Source of the DNA: Vibrio brasiliensis LMG 20546 | Lineage (GTDB): Bacteria > Pseudomonadota > Gammaproteobacteria > Enterobacterales > Vibrionaceae | Direction: 5' to 3' | Assembly: GCF_000189255.1 (NCBI RefSeq) | Contig: NZ_AEVS01000104.1 | Coordinates: forward strand, 1-64,000 | DNA: 64,000 nt | In this document: positions 24,144-34,010 of the stretch, piece by piece | Layout: every line of letters starts with the position of its first letter | Numbering within the stretch: the stretch's first letter is position 1 | The notes under the pieces: model-generated | What the model was told of the DNA's origin: nothing | Seen by the model: the letters and a program-made list of their open reading frames with translations, nothing else | The model's database searches: none | Made by a program: the position numbers and the translations under genes

Positions 24144-24758
24144 TTACTTACCGCAGCACTGCTTGAATTTTTTGCCACTTCCACATGGACACTCATCATT
24201 GCGACCAATGTTTTTGTATGGGTTAACACTTTGAGATTTGGCTCCGGTCATTGCTTCATCAGCCGCCTGAGCGACCTCTGCAATCATCAGGTCAATCTGA
24301 TCGATAAAGTCATTCAGAGTCGGAGGCGTTTCAATTCCTGACGCTTGCATTTGGCTGCGAGTCTGGTCTTCGTCTATCGCCAACATAAAGGTGGTTAACA
24401 TTGCTTGCAGCATACGCAGTGTACCATCACCAACGTTCGTCTCTAGCCACTGTTGTTCAACCGTTGGCCATAAGGTCATAAAGCCTTCAGCAAAGTCGGC
24501 AAGTTGCTCACGCTGAGCCTCTGAGTCGAGTAGAGCTAACAGTGAATACTCACCACGCTGCAGGTAGTTATATTGCTGATGAATATGAGCTTCAATGCTT
24601 GGTCTTGCCGCTTCCGCTTGCTCAGCAAATACCGAACCAAGCCAGCTTTCTGGCGCCAAAGGTTTCGTCGCCATATTTGCCGCTAAGGTTATACCTTCAA
24701 CAAACATTGCTGATTCGACAGTAATTGAGTCTTCGAGTGTCAGAATTTGATACTTCAT
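24144..24758 (-). CDS. YecA/UPF0149-type protein with C-terminal SEC-C motif
   Basis: 204-aa cytoplasmic protein. Residues 1-170 resemble the helical UPF0149 (YgfB/YecA) domain, and the C terminus has the zinc-binding SEC-C motif NDECPCGSGKKFKQCC found in SecA and YecA. Such motifs bind metal and often ribosomes or SecB-like partners; the function here is unknown. It ends 97 bases before the lolA start and is probably a separate gene, divergent from dusC. Confidence 0.85.
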   Translation of the reverse strand: MKYQILTLEDSITVESAMFVEGITLAANMATKPLAPESWLGSVFAEQAEAARPSIEAHIHQQYNYLQRGEYSLLALLDSEAQREQLADFAEGFMTLWPTVEQQWLETNVGDGTLRMLQAMLTTFMLAIDEDQTRSQMQASGIETPPTLNDFIDQIDLMIAEVAQAADEAMTGAKSQSVNPYKNIGRNDECPCGSGKKFKQCCGK

Positions 24759-25014
24759 TTTCTAGTTCTAGAGTTAATCGTTGTTTAGCCGCATTATAAC
24801 CCCATGCAAGGCTCTGGGTCACTTCGAGACTTCCCTCCCTGATTCGATGACTGCACTTGCAACGGTTTTGGTATTGTTCCCGTCACGGCTAGTCTCGATT
24901 TTTTGGTTCCTAGCCTTTTTCTTTCTTCACTCTTCATTTATCAATCCCAGTTGAGGGATGACTTTGCTCGCCAATACCTCTAAAATCACGCATCCTAATT
25001 CTGAGGTGTTATTT

Positions 25015-25968
25015 ATGCGAGTAGTTCTGGGTCCTATGGAGGGCGTTTTAGATCATTTGATGCGAGAGATCTTAACCGATATCAATGACTATGATTTATG
25101 TGTCACTGAGTTTGTTCGTGTTGTAGATCAACTCTTGCCTGATCACGTTTTTCATCGCCTGTGTCCCGAGCTACAACAAGGCTCTCAGACTAAATCTGGC
25201 GTGCCTATTCACGTTCAGCTACTTGGTCAGGATCCTCACTGGATGGCGGAAAATGCCGTCAAAGCTGCCGAACTCGGTGCGAAAGGGATCGACCTTAACT
25301 TTGGCTGCCCCGCTAAGCTGGTAAACAAAAGTAAAGGCGGCGCTGCACTGCTTCAGCATCCGGAGCTGATCCATAACGTCGTAAAAGCCTGTCGTGATGC
25401 GGTTGACCCGGCAACGCCTGTTACTGCCAAGATTCGTCTTGGTTGGGATAACCCTGAAGACTGCTTCGAGATTGTTGATGCAATTCAGACCGCTGGTGCA
25501 AACGAGCTTACGGTACACGCACGTACTAAAACTGGCGGATACAAGGCTAGTGAAATCAAGTGGGATTACATTAACCAGATTCGTCAGCGCTTCTCGATTC
25601 CACTTATCGCTAATGGTGAGATTTGGAACTATCAGGATGGTCAGGCGTGTATCGAAACAACAGGTGTTGATTCTTTGATGGTCTGCCGTGGTGCGTTCAA
25701 TGTTCCTAATCTGGGTAACGTGGTTAAACATGATCACGCAGTGATGCCATGGTCAGAAGTGGTAGAACTGCTGCTGGTTTATTCTCAGTATGAGATGAAA
25801 GGCGATAAAGGGCTTTACTACCCGAACAGGGTCAAGCAATGGTTCTCTTACTTGCGTCACCAGTATCCTCAAGCTGACGCTCTGTTCCGCGAGATTCGCA
25901 CCTTTAACAAAGCGGCACCAATTGTTGAGCACATTACTCGCTACCGCGATGGCTTAGTTGCCGCTTAA
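25015..25968 (+). CDS. dusC: tRNA-dihydrouridine(16) synthase
   Basis: FMN-dependent reduction of uridine 16 in the tRNA D-loop. The 317-aa protein starts MRVVLGPMEGVLDHLM, typical of DusC, and contains the catalytic Cys in LNFGCPAK (near residue 98) and the FMN-site VHARTK and ANGEIWN segments. The in-frame start at 24958 would add 19 unrelated residues; ATG 25015 has GAGGTG upstream. Its stop codon overlaps that of the convergent GGDEF gene: one TTAA supplies both. Confidence 0.93.
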   Translation: MRVVLGPMEGVLDHLMREILTDINDYDLCVTEFVRVVDQLLPDHVFHRLCPELQQGSQTKSGVPIHVQLLGQDPHWMAENAVKAAELGAKGIDLNFGCPAKLVNKSKGGAALLQHPELIHNVVKACRDAVDPATPVTAKIRLGWDNPEDCFEIVDAIQTAGANELTVHARTKTGGYKASEIKWDYINQIRQRFSIPLIANGEIWNYQDGQACIETTGVDSLMVCRGAFNVPNLGNVVKHDHAVMPWSEVVELLLVYSQYEMKGDKGLYYPNRVKQWFSYLRHQYPQADALFREIRTFNKAAPIVEHITRYRDGLVAA

Positions 25969-27428
25969 AACACCAGTTGGTCTTTACCGCTATTTTTCGC
26001 GTGGTAAAGCTTCTCATCAGCAGCTTTGAACAATAGATCAAAGCTGCCTGCATTCTGTGCCTCAATCACTTGCGCGCCACCCGAAACAGTAAAGCCACTC
26101 TCAAGCGCTGAAGCTGAATGCTGACAGACCTCGTTACGAACCCTCAGCATGCTTCTCTTCAGCGGCTCGATCGCATTACCTGTCATATAAACCACAAACT
26201 CTTCGCCACCGATTCGCGCTGCGGCATCACTACTACGAATGCTGGCACTGATCTGTTTAGCCATATATTTAATGACCTCATCGCCAACATCGTGACCATA
26301 GGTATCATTGATTTGCTTAAAGTCATCAATATCAAATACCCCTAATGCTACATAGACGCCTTGCTGGGTATTATTCTTCAGGTAGGCTTGTAAACCTCTT
26401 CGATTAAGCAAACCTGTCATCGGATCCGTAGCCGCAAGCTCTTTGAAGTAATCGTGCTCAACCCGGGTATTAATAAAGAACAACACCACCACTGAGAACA
26501 CATAAACAAATAGCGTTACCAGCAAACTGTAGCGTTCAAAATAGAAAAAGTGGCCAATCTCTTTCGGCAAATCGAACAGGTAGAACAAGGAGTAGCTACT
26601 GGCAATTCCTTCTATCTCGATTCTCTTAATCCTGAAACTGTTATCAGGTGGAGAAAGGTAACCAGTATTAATAATGTGTAGCTCACCTGCCAACTTACCT
26701 TGTGTGGTAAGTAGCTCTTCATAAGAGATATCTAACGAAAGCATGCCCTGATGTTTTCCCTCTCGGAACACAGGCATTGTCATACTTAAAATCGTATCGT
26801 TACTTGCAATAATAGGGGCAGGTCCCGAGAGAGTAATCTCTTCGCGATTGTTTGCGGTTACTGTCCAATAAGGGCGAACCTGTATGTTGTCCAGCAGTTC
26901 AACCGACAGCCCTTTGGCATAATCATCAGGAGAAGACATCACGTAGCCTTCACGATCGATGTAATGAATCCCTAGTAGATATGGGTCGATGTCATGCAAG
27001 AAAGAGAGAACAGGAGCCAAAGACACTTGATTTGAGACACGTTGGTATATTTCGCTGCCGGGAGTACATAAGCTCTCTTTGCCAACCAGCATATAATTGA
27101 TATCGACAGCGGGTATATCGAAACCTCGATCATCGGATCTTAGTAGCGCATCAATCGGCCACATCTGACATAGACCATCGACAACACGGCGATTGTGCTC
27201 CAGCAACATTATGTTGGTGGATTTCTCATGATTGGAGAAACTGTAATCGATTGCTGCGATCACTTTAGCGGCGCGCGAAGTCGCTTCGATAACTCGCGTG
27301 TACTCATCATCAATATCGCGGTTAACCGAGTCATAGTAGTTTTTTACCGTTAGTGCGAATACCACTAAAGACAAAACCAAAGGCGTCAAAAACACAAACT
27401 TTAAGCTAAAGTGCCTGTCGACCTGCAT
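25965..27428 (-). CDS. Membrane-bound diguanylate cyclase with periplasmic sensor
   Basis: Predicted to make cyclic di-GMP from GTP. The 487-aa protein has an N-terminal membrane segment (about 10-30), a periplasmic region of roughly 250 residues resembling a dCache domain (GYVMSSPDDYAKGLS; MPVFREGKHQGMLSLDISY), a second membrane segment near 295-315, and a GGDEF domain with the active-site variant GGEEF, which is catalytically competent in other enzymes. The start (MQVDRHFS) has GAGGG upstream; ten upstream codons were excluded. The signal sensed is unknown. Lies after the terminator of the ABC operon. Confidence 0.92.
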   Translation of the reverse strand: MQVDRHFSLKFVFLTPLVLSLVVFALTVKNYYDSVNRDIDDEYTRVIEATSRAAKVIAAIDYSFSNHEKSTNIMLLEHNRRVVDGLCQMWPIDALLRSDDRGFDIPAVDINYMLVGKESLCTPGSEIYQRVSNQVSLAPVLSFLHDIDPYLLGIHYIDREGYVMSSPDDYAKGLSVELLDNIQVRPYWTVTANNREEITLSGPAPIIASNDTILSMTMPVFREGKHQGMLSLDISYEELLTTQGKLAGELHIINTGYLSPPDNSFRIKRIEIEGIASSYSLFYLFDLPKEIGHFFYFERYSLLVTLFVYVFSVVVLFFINTRVEHDYFKELAATDPMTGLLNRRGLQAYLKNNTQQGVYVALGVFDIDDFKQINDTYGHDVGDEVIKYMAKQISASIRSSDAAARIGGEEFVVYMTGNAIEPLKRSMLRVRNEVCQHSASALESGFTVSGGAQVIEAQNAGSFDLLFKAADEKLYHAKNSGKDQLVF

Positions 27429-27439
27429 TGATACCCTCA

Positions 27440-27482
27440 CAAAAACAAAACCCACCAATACTGTAATACAGTTGATGGGTTA
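27440..27482 (-). terminator. Terminator of the TrpXYZ-like ABC operon
   Basis: On the minus strand a 10-bp stem AACCCATCAA / TTGGTGGGTT encloses a smaller CTGT/ACAG hairpin, followed by TTTTGTTTTT. It lies just upstream of the GGDEF gene's start. Confidence 0.8.
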
Positions 27483-27552
27483 AGTAGATATACAAACTGA
27501 GATTATCTCATACATTCGATGGATATCTCGGTAACAAATTGTCAGCAAAAGC

Positions 27553-28347
27553 CTAATTTAATAACAAACTGTCATCCGCTAACTCTTCGCCACGAACTTT
27601 GGAGAACATCTCCAATAGATCCGGAACTTGCATATTGGCACGCTGCTCCCCGGCGACATCAAGAACGATTTCACCCTGATGGAGCATTACAGTGCGATCA
27701 CCACACGCCAACGCATCTTTCATTGAGTGAGTAACCATCATTACGGTGAGATTAAACTCCGAAACAATTTTCTTGGTCAAATCAATAATGAAAGCCGCCA
27801 TGCGAGGGTCAAGTGCAGCAGTGTGCTCATCGAGTAACAATAGCTTACTGTCGGACAGTGTCGCCATCACTAAGCTGACCGCTTGACGCTGCCCCCCAGA
27901 AAGAAGGCCAATACTGTCTCCGAGACGATCTTCTAAGCCTAAGCCAAGAATACTGATCCGCTCCTGAAAAAGCTTACGGCGTTGTGAAGAGAGAGAAAGA
28001 CTCCAGCCCCTCTTTTTACCACGCATATAAGCCAGTGCCATATTTTCTTCAATGGTCAGCTCGCCACAGGTACCAGCCAGAGGGTCCTGAAAAACCCGGG
28101 CACACTGCTTTGCACGCTGATCGACCGTTTGGCGTGTTACATCTAACTCATCGATAATGACACGCCCACCAACCATAGGTGTCTCGCCGGTCACTGCACC
28201 AAGTAAGGTGGACTTACCCGCACCATTAGAACCAATCACCGTTAAGAATTGGTGTTCAGGAACCTCAAGAGATACGCCACGCAATGCACGGTTTTCTAAT
28301 ATAGTGCCTGGATTAAACGTCACCTGAATATCTTCAAGACGAATCAT
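27553..28347 (-). CDS. ABC transporter ATP-binding protein (TrpZ-like)
   Basis: 264-aa ATPase of an importer in the family once annotated as tryptophan/tyrosine (TrpXYZ) transport. Walker A GSNGAGKSTLLGAVTG (near residue 40), signature LLSGGQRQAVSLVMA (near 150), Walker B LLLLDEHTAALDP and the His switch VTHSMKDAL. Its start overlaps the permease stop by 4 bases (ATGA), indicating coupling. The substrate is not determinable from sequence. Confidence 0.88.
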   Translation of the reverse strand: MIRLEDIQVTFNPGTILENRALRGVSLEVPEHQFLTVIGSNGAGKSTLLGAVTGETPMVGGRVIIDELDVTRQTVDQRAKQCARVFQDPLAGTCGELTIEENMALAYMRGKKRGWSLSLSSQRRKLFQERISILGLGLEDRLGDSIGLLSGGQRQAVSLVMATLSDSKLLLLDEHTAALDPRMAAFIIDLTKKIVSEFNLTVMMVTHSMKDALACGDRTVMLHQGEIVLDVAGEQRANMQVPDLLEMFSKVRGEELADDSLLLN

Positions 28348-29288
28348 GCTACCTCTCCTGACTCTTTTTCCTGCTTTGATGAAGTACCACTGTCCATCGC
28401 AGGGCTACGCTTTTTTGATTTAAGGTTACCTTTAATTTTTGGTGCTATTAATGCTGCCGCAACAAGAACCGCTGTGACCAGGTTGAGGTCGGAAGCTTGC
28501 AGACCAAACATGCCGGAGCTCAGGGCGAAGGCAACTGCCAGGCGATACAAAACAGAACCAACAATAACAGCCACCACTGCGACCCATATCTTTCTGCCCG
28601 GGAGCAGAGTCTGACCTAAAATCACGGCTGCCAGACCGACAACTATGGTACCTACACCAGAAGTAACGTCAGCAAAACTGTTCGTTTGAGCGAAAAGCGC
28701 CCCTGCAAAACCAACAAAACCATTGGAAAGAGCGAGACCAAAGTAGGTATAAAACGACGTGCTCGCCCCTTGGGCTGATACCATACGAGCATTGACACCC
28801 GTTGCGCGCAGGCCAAGACCAAAATCACTGTTAAGCAAACGTACCACCAGCCATGCAGAAACTAACACCAGAATCCCTACCACAAGCGGACGAACCAGCA
28901 TCGGATCACCGATCGCTTCGAATGGTGTCAGGATGGTATCTTCACCTAACAAAGCCAGATTTGGCCTGCCCATAATACGGATATTGATAGAGAACGCTGC
29001 GATCATCGTTAAGATCGATGCCAACAGATGTAGAATTCCACATCGAACCGCTAGAAATGCCGTAACCCAGCCCGTTGCCGCACCAGCGACGATGGCCATT
29101 AAGGTCGCTAACCAAGGGTTGATACCAGCAACGATTGCCGTCGCAGCGACAGCAGCCCCCATCGGAAAGCTGCCATCAACACTCAGGTCAGGAAAATCGA
29201 GAACACGAAAGGTGAGATAAACGCCAAGGGCAACCAGGCCATACAACAGGCCTATTTCCAAAGCGCCAAAAAATGCAAAAGCAGACAT
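28344..29288 (-). CDS. ABC transporter permease (TrpY-like)
   Basis: 314-aa inner-membrane permease with about 8-9 hydrophobic segments and the branched-chain-amino-acid-type permease sequence (LNSDFGLGLRATGVNARMVSAQG) that contacts the ATPase. The C-terminal tail (from about residue 285) is hydrophilic and Lys/Ser-rich. Middle gene of a three-gene operon: binding protein, permease, ATPase. Confidence 0.88.
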   Translation of the reverse strand: MSAFAFFGALEIGLLYGLVALGVYLTFRVLDFPDLSVDGSFPMGAAVAATAIVAGINPWLATLMAIVAGAATGWVTAFLAVRCGILHLLASILTMIAAFSINIRIMGRPNLALLGEDTILTPFEAIGDPMLVRPLVVGILVLVSAWLVVRLLNSDFGLGLRATGVNARMVSAQGASTSFYTYFGLALSNGFVGFAGALFAQTNSFADVTSGVGTIVVGLAAVILGQTLLPGRKIWVAVVAVIVGSVLYRLAVAFALSSGMFGLQASDLNLVTAVLVAAALIAPKIKGNLKSKKRSPAMDSGTSSKQEKESGEVA

Positions 29289-29312
29289 AACAACTCCCTT
29301 TTCTGCTAAACA

Positions 29313-29362
29313 CTAAACAAACCCCAAGCAAAACCGTTCCACGTTTACTTGGGGTTTTGGCT
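29313..29362 (-). terminator. Intercistronic hairpin after the binding-protein gene
   Basis: Stem AAACCCCAAG (29319-29328) pairs with CTTGGGGTTT (29348-29357). It lies between the binding-protein stop and the permease start. It could be a partial terminator or a 3'-end stabiliser giving more binding protein than permease. Confidence 0.65.
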
Positions 29363-30327
29363 TATTTCACGCTTGTTGCACGATCAAGGACAGATTGAGG
29401 AATAGCTACACCAAGTTTGTTTGCTGCGCTTTGGTTAACAACCAGATCCGAACCTTTTGCCACTTTGACATCAAGTGAGCCCGGAGCGGCACCTTCGATA
29501 ATCGCAGCAACGTAGTCGGCAGTCTGAACGCCAACCTGGTAGTAATCAAAACCCAGACTTGCGATAGCGCCTTTTTCTACATATGAAGTCGCACCACCCA
29601 GTACTGGTGTTTTAGCCTGATTTGCCGCTACGATCATACCTTCAATTGCGCTGGCAACTGTGTTGTCGGTTGGTGCGTAGATAACGTCTGATTTAGCCGC
29701 AATAGCTTGTGTGGCAGACTGAACGTCAGCACTCTTCAGGGCAGTTGCTTCAATAACCTGAATACCCTGTTCTTCTGCGCTACGTTTTAGCAGTTCAACC
29801 AGAGTCACGGCATTCGCTTCACCCGGGTTAAATACCACACCAATAGATTTCGCTTCAGGAAGAATTTCTTTAATAAGTTCAACGTGCTGGCTAACAGGAG
29901 AAAGATCAGACAGACCCGTTACGTTTTTGCCTGGTTGTTCAAGAGTTTTAACCAGCTTTGCACCTACAGGGTCAGTAACCGCAGTAAATACAACCGGAAT
30001 TGAGCGAGTTGCAGACACCAGTGCCTGAGCCGTTGGTGTAGCAATACCAACCAAGACATCTGGCTTTTCACCCACATATTGGCGTGCAATTTGTACCGCA
30101 ATAGCTGGATTACCTTGTGCGGTCTTGTAATCAAATTCTAAATTTTTTCCTTGCTCATAGCCCTTCGCTTTTAGCCCGTCGATCAGGCCCTGACGAGTTG
30201 CATCTAGTGCTGGATGCTCAACGATCTGAGAAACAGCCACCTTGGCAGTTTTCGCCATGATGCTGGTTGAAGAGAGTAATGTGACACCTGCGAGAACGGC
30301 GGTCGCAATGACTTTTCCTGCTTTCAT
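29362..30327 (-). CDS. ABC transporter substrate-binding protein (TrpX-like)
   Basis: 321-aa periplasmic binding protein of the ABC_sub_bind family (PF04392 type; TrpX-like). Signal peptide MKAGKVIATAVLAGVTLLSS with cleavage near IMA-KT. The mature protein shows the family sequence VAVSQIVEHPALDATRQGL and GNPAIAVQIARQYV. A perfect AAGGAGTT precedes the ATG at 30327; ten further in-frame codons upstream were excluded. Relatives bind aromatic amino acids or other ligands, so the substrate is open. Confidence 0.9.
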   Translation of the reverse strand: MKAGKVIATAVLAGVTLLSSTSIMAKTAKVAVSQIVEHPALDATRQGLIDGLKAKGYEQGKNLEFDYKTAQGNPAIAVQIARQYVGEKPDVLVGIATPTAQALVSATRSIPVVFTAVTDPVGAKLVKTLEQPGKNVTGLSDLSPVSQHVELIKEILPEAKSIGVVFNPGEANAVTLVELLKRSAEEQGIQVIEATALKSADVQSATQAIAAKSDVIYAPTDNTVASAIEGMIVAANQAKTPVLGGATSYVEKGAIASLGFDYYQVGVQTADYVAAIIEGAAPGSLDVKVAKGSDLVVNQSAANKLGVAIPQSVLDRATSVK

Positions 30328-30645
30328 CTTAACTCCTTGATGTAGTACCAACACCATTGACTATCTAAACATTCTGTAAGGCCACAAGTGCATAACCGGA
30401 AGGAAAGCGATGCCAATTTAACAACGACAAGTACCATCTGCGGTGCTCTCAGTCCCTTCGCCTAGCAATAACCTGAGTACACAATTAATGGCGCTGGTAT
30501 AAGCAATAATATGTTGTGTGAATTTCTGTTTTGTATTTATGAATTGCACACTTTATGTGCACATCAATTATTATTACCAGCAAGCTGTACAAAAGAAAAG
30601 CAAGTTTTAACATTAAAGCAACAAAAAGAGACGCCGCGTTGCTAT
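30328..30645 (-). promoter_or_regulatory. Leader/promoter region of the ABC operon, possibly structured
   Basis: This 318-base gap has no gene. On the minus strand, around 30429-30480, a GC-richer block (GCTAGGCGAAGGGACTGAG followed by AGCACCGCAGATGGTAC) is bounded by GTAC on both sides and can form a CTCAG/CTGAG stem. It lies about 105-150 bases upstream of the binding-protein start in an otherwise AT-rich region. It matches no RNA class I can name. Confidence 0.35.
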
Positions 30646-31839
30646 CTACACTTTCACCGCATGAATCAGTATGTTACGAGGGGTCATCGCTCTTGAACAG
30701 AACTGAGATATTTCCACCTGATAGCCGTTCTCGGCAAGGAAAAGCGCTTTGTCTAAAACCAGCCACATTTCCAGACAGCGTCTGAATGGCTGCTGCACCA
30801 GACTAATTCGCTCCATCTGCCAATATCTTTGTAATCCGAGTTGATGATAGTGGTCGAAGTCTGCCTCAGGAAGTTGCAAGTTCTTTTGCTCGCATGCCCA
30901 TTGGCAAAACACTTTAAAACCATCGGCTAGTAGGGACTTCTTGATACTTGGTACTGGCTGATAAGCGTCAAAACCTAACTCGGTTCTTAACAACAGATCG
31001 AAGCCGAGGCGGTAAGACATCTCTTCAATGCGATGACGCTTAACTCGCTCTCCCCCTGTTACCGTCTCTTGTAGTGGGATTCTTAACTCAGCTTTAGTTA
31101 GCTCGAGCTGAGACGCTCTACCTGTGGCGGATAGCGCTTGATAGACGTCGCCTTCCACTAAGTGGTAGCAACAAGGAGAAAAGGTTATCGCTGGTAACTG
31201 CTTGGTAGTGGCGTGGTTAAGCAGTGAAACGTGCAGGTCTCCGCAGGCGTGGAGAGCCACGGCATGTTGTTGTTGATTAAACACATTTTCCGCTTCAGCA
31301 CTGAACGCATCGCCTTGAACAAACTCCATTGGCAGACTCTGTTTATCCGCTTCAAGTTGCCCGGAATCACACAGCATTTGTTGGAATTCAAAGCTGGTCA
31401 CTTTATGTTGTGTCTGACTGGCTAAGATTCTACCGAGGAATCCCTTACCAGAACACCACTCAAGCCACTCGGTGCCATGATGGTCACGCAGTGCTGCTTC
31501 ACCCATAGAGACAATCTGTTCAAGCTTACGCCCAGGAACGCCGTTATCTACCCCTCTAGCCAGAGTCAGCCCCTGCTTTTCGAGGAAAGCGAGTCCTGTC
31601 CACTGTTCGACCTGTTCAAGGCAGGATAAGTAGGGTGTTAAATCAGCGATGAGGCTGGCATTGTCTTGCTTATAGCATTCGATCTGCTGCGGAGAGAGGC
31701 TTTCCAGCCAGTCACACAGTTGCGGATTGGTCTGTGTCCAGGGAAGTAAGGTATCCAGACAAGAGAAAAACGCTTCAAAGCGCCAGTATGGCTGCTGCTG
31801 CGTTAAGAATTGATCGAGTGATTTGAATTGGTTTTGCAT
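30646..31839 (-). CDS. METTL25/RRNAD1-like SAM-dependent methyltransferase
   Basis: 397-aa cytoplasmic protein with a methyltransferase core: SAM-binding EWCSGKGFLGRILA (near residue 170) and HACGDLHVSLLNHA, then the motif SPCCYHL (near 255), shared with the Methyltransf_32 (METTL25/RRNAD1-type) group. The N-terminal 150 residues are helical and lack a recognised domain. ATG 31839 with GGGGGAAG upstream was chosen. The methylated substrate is unknown; an RNA or a protein is equally possible. Stands alone between the ABC operon and cysB. Confidence 0.8.
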   Translation of the reverse strand: MQNQFKSLDQFLTQQQPYWRFEAFFSCLDTLLPWTQTNPQLCDWLESLSPQQIECYKQDNASLIADLTPYLSCLEQVEQWTGLAFLEKQGLTLARGVDNGVPGRKLEQIVSMGEAALRDHHGTEWLEWCSGKGFLGRILASQTQHKVTSFEFQQMLCDSGQLEADKQSLPMEFVQGDAFSAEAENVFNQQQHAVALHACGDLHVSLLNHATTKQLPAITFSPCCYHLVEGDVYQALSATGRASQLELTKAELRIPLQETVTGGERVKRHRIEEMSYRLGFDLLLRTELGFDAYQPVPSIKKSLLADGFKVFCQWACEQKNLQLPEADFDHYHQLGLQRYWQMERISLVQQPFRRCLEMWLVLDKALFLAENGYQVEISQFCSRAMTPRNILIHAVKV

Positions 31840-31892
31840 GACTTCCCCCACAGTGCGTAGTTTAGAGGGAAGTCAGCTTAGATGGTAGTGGC

Positions 31893-33170
<1,278 letters not shown>

Positions 33171-33935
33171 ATGAATATTGGGTTAATCATAGCTTTAGTT
33201 GCAGTCTTACTCGTCTTGGTGCTGGGCTATAACATTATGCTGCAGTACAAAGTAAAAGCAGAAACTGCGAAAAAACAGGAAAGTTCTCGCTATCTGCAAA
33301 TCATCGATGCTACAGAAGAGCTGATCGGTCACGCTCACCATTTACCTTACAGTAAAGAACTTTTAGTGTGCCTGAACACCCGTATCTTAGACGCACTGCA
33401 AAACATGCACGAACTTGATCCTAAGAATAAACAACTTGAGCAGCGGGTCGAGCACGTAAAACAACAGATCAAACAGTTTAACGAGAGCCAACAGACTGGC
33501 GAAAGCACTGCGTTTAAAGTGCCAAGTAGCGACAAACAAGCGATTGTCATGCTTAAGCTGGTTAAACGCCTGCGCGATACAATTCGCAGTGAGCATAATA
33601 AAGGTCGCTTTGAAACTCAGGCTTACGTGGCAGAAAACGCTCGTCTGGAGACGATTCAGATCCGAATCAACATTGAAAACGTCATTAAGCGTTCCAACGA
33701 CGCTATTGTCCGCGGCCAACCGGGTACCGCTGTTCAGTTATTGCGTAAAGGTATTGATGCACTGAGCACTAAAAATGATGCCTATTCAAATCAGGCTCGC
33801 GAAAAACTTCAGGGTATGTATGATGACCTTGAATCGAAACGCCAAAGCAAAAATGCTGAAGAGTTACACCAGATCGAAGAAGACCAACGCAAAAACGATA
33901 TGGACCAGCTCTTTGGCGAGAAGAAAAAGTGGTAA
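33171..33935 (+). CDS. Membrane-anchored coiled-coil protein of unknown function
   Basis: 254 aa. Residues 3-24 form a single N-terminal membrane helix (IGLIIALVAVLLVLVLGYNIML); the rest is charged and helical, with heptad-like stretches (about 80-110, 135-170, 200-254) and a basic/acidic tail ending LFGEKKKW. The orientation is probably N-out with the helix-rich part in the cytoplasm. Homologues in vibrios are sometimes labelled 'DNA repair', but I see no catalytic motif to support that. It is followed by a terminator and then miaE. Confidence 0.8.
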   Translation: MNIGLIIALVAVLLVLVLGYNIMLQYKVKAETAKKQESSRYLQIIDATEELIGHAHHLPYSKELLVCLNTRILDALQNMHELDPKNKQLEQRVEHVKQQIKQFNESQQTGESTAFKVPSSDKQAIVMLKLVKRLRDTIRSEHNKGRFETQAYVAENARLETIQIRINIENVIKRSNDAIVRGQPGTAVQLLRKGIDALSTKNDAYSNQAREKLQGMYDDLESKRQSKNAEELHQIEEDQRKNDMDQLFGEKKKW

Positions 33936-33959
33936 CATAGCCGCGATTACACATCCTCT

Positions 33960-33986
33960 AAAGGTCGCTGTTGCGGCCTTTTTTAT
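33960..33986 (+). terminator. Terminator after the coiled-coil gene
   Basis: AAGGTCGC-TGTT-GCGGCCTT hairpin followed by TTTT. Confidence 0.75.
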
Positions 33987-34010
33987 TTGAATTGATAGAT
34001 TTTGTTCAAC

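Noticed and set aside
25965-27428. Degenerate (inactive) GGDEF protein
   Set aside because: The active-site loop is GGEEF, which is functional in many diguanylate cyclases.
30429-30480. TPP riboswitch
   Set aside because: CTAGG and CTGAGAG resemble parts of the thiamine element, but the second conserved half (around GAACCTGATC) is missing.
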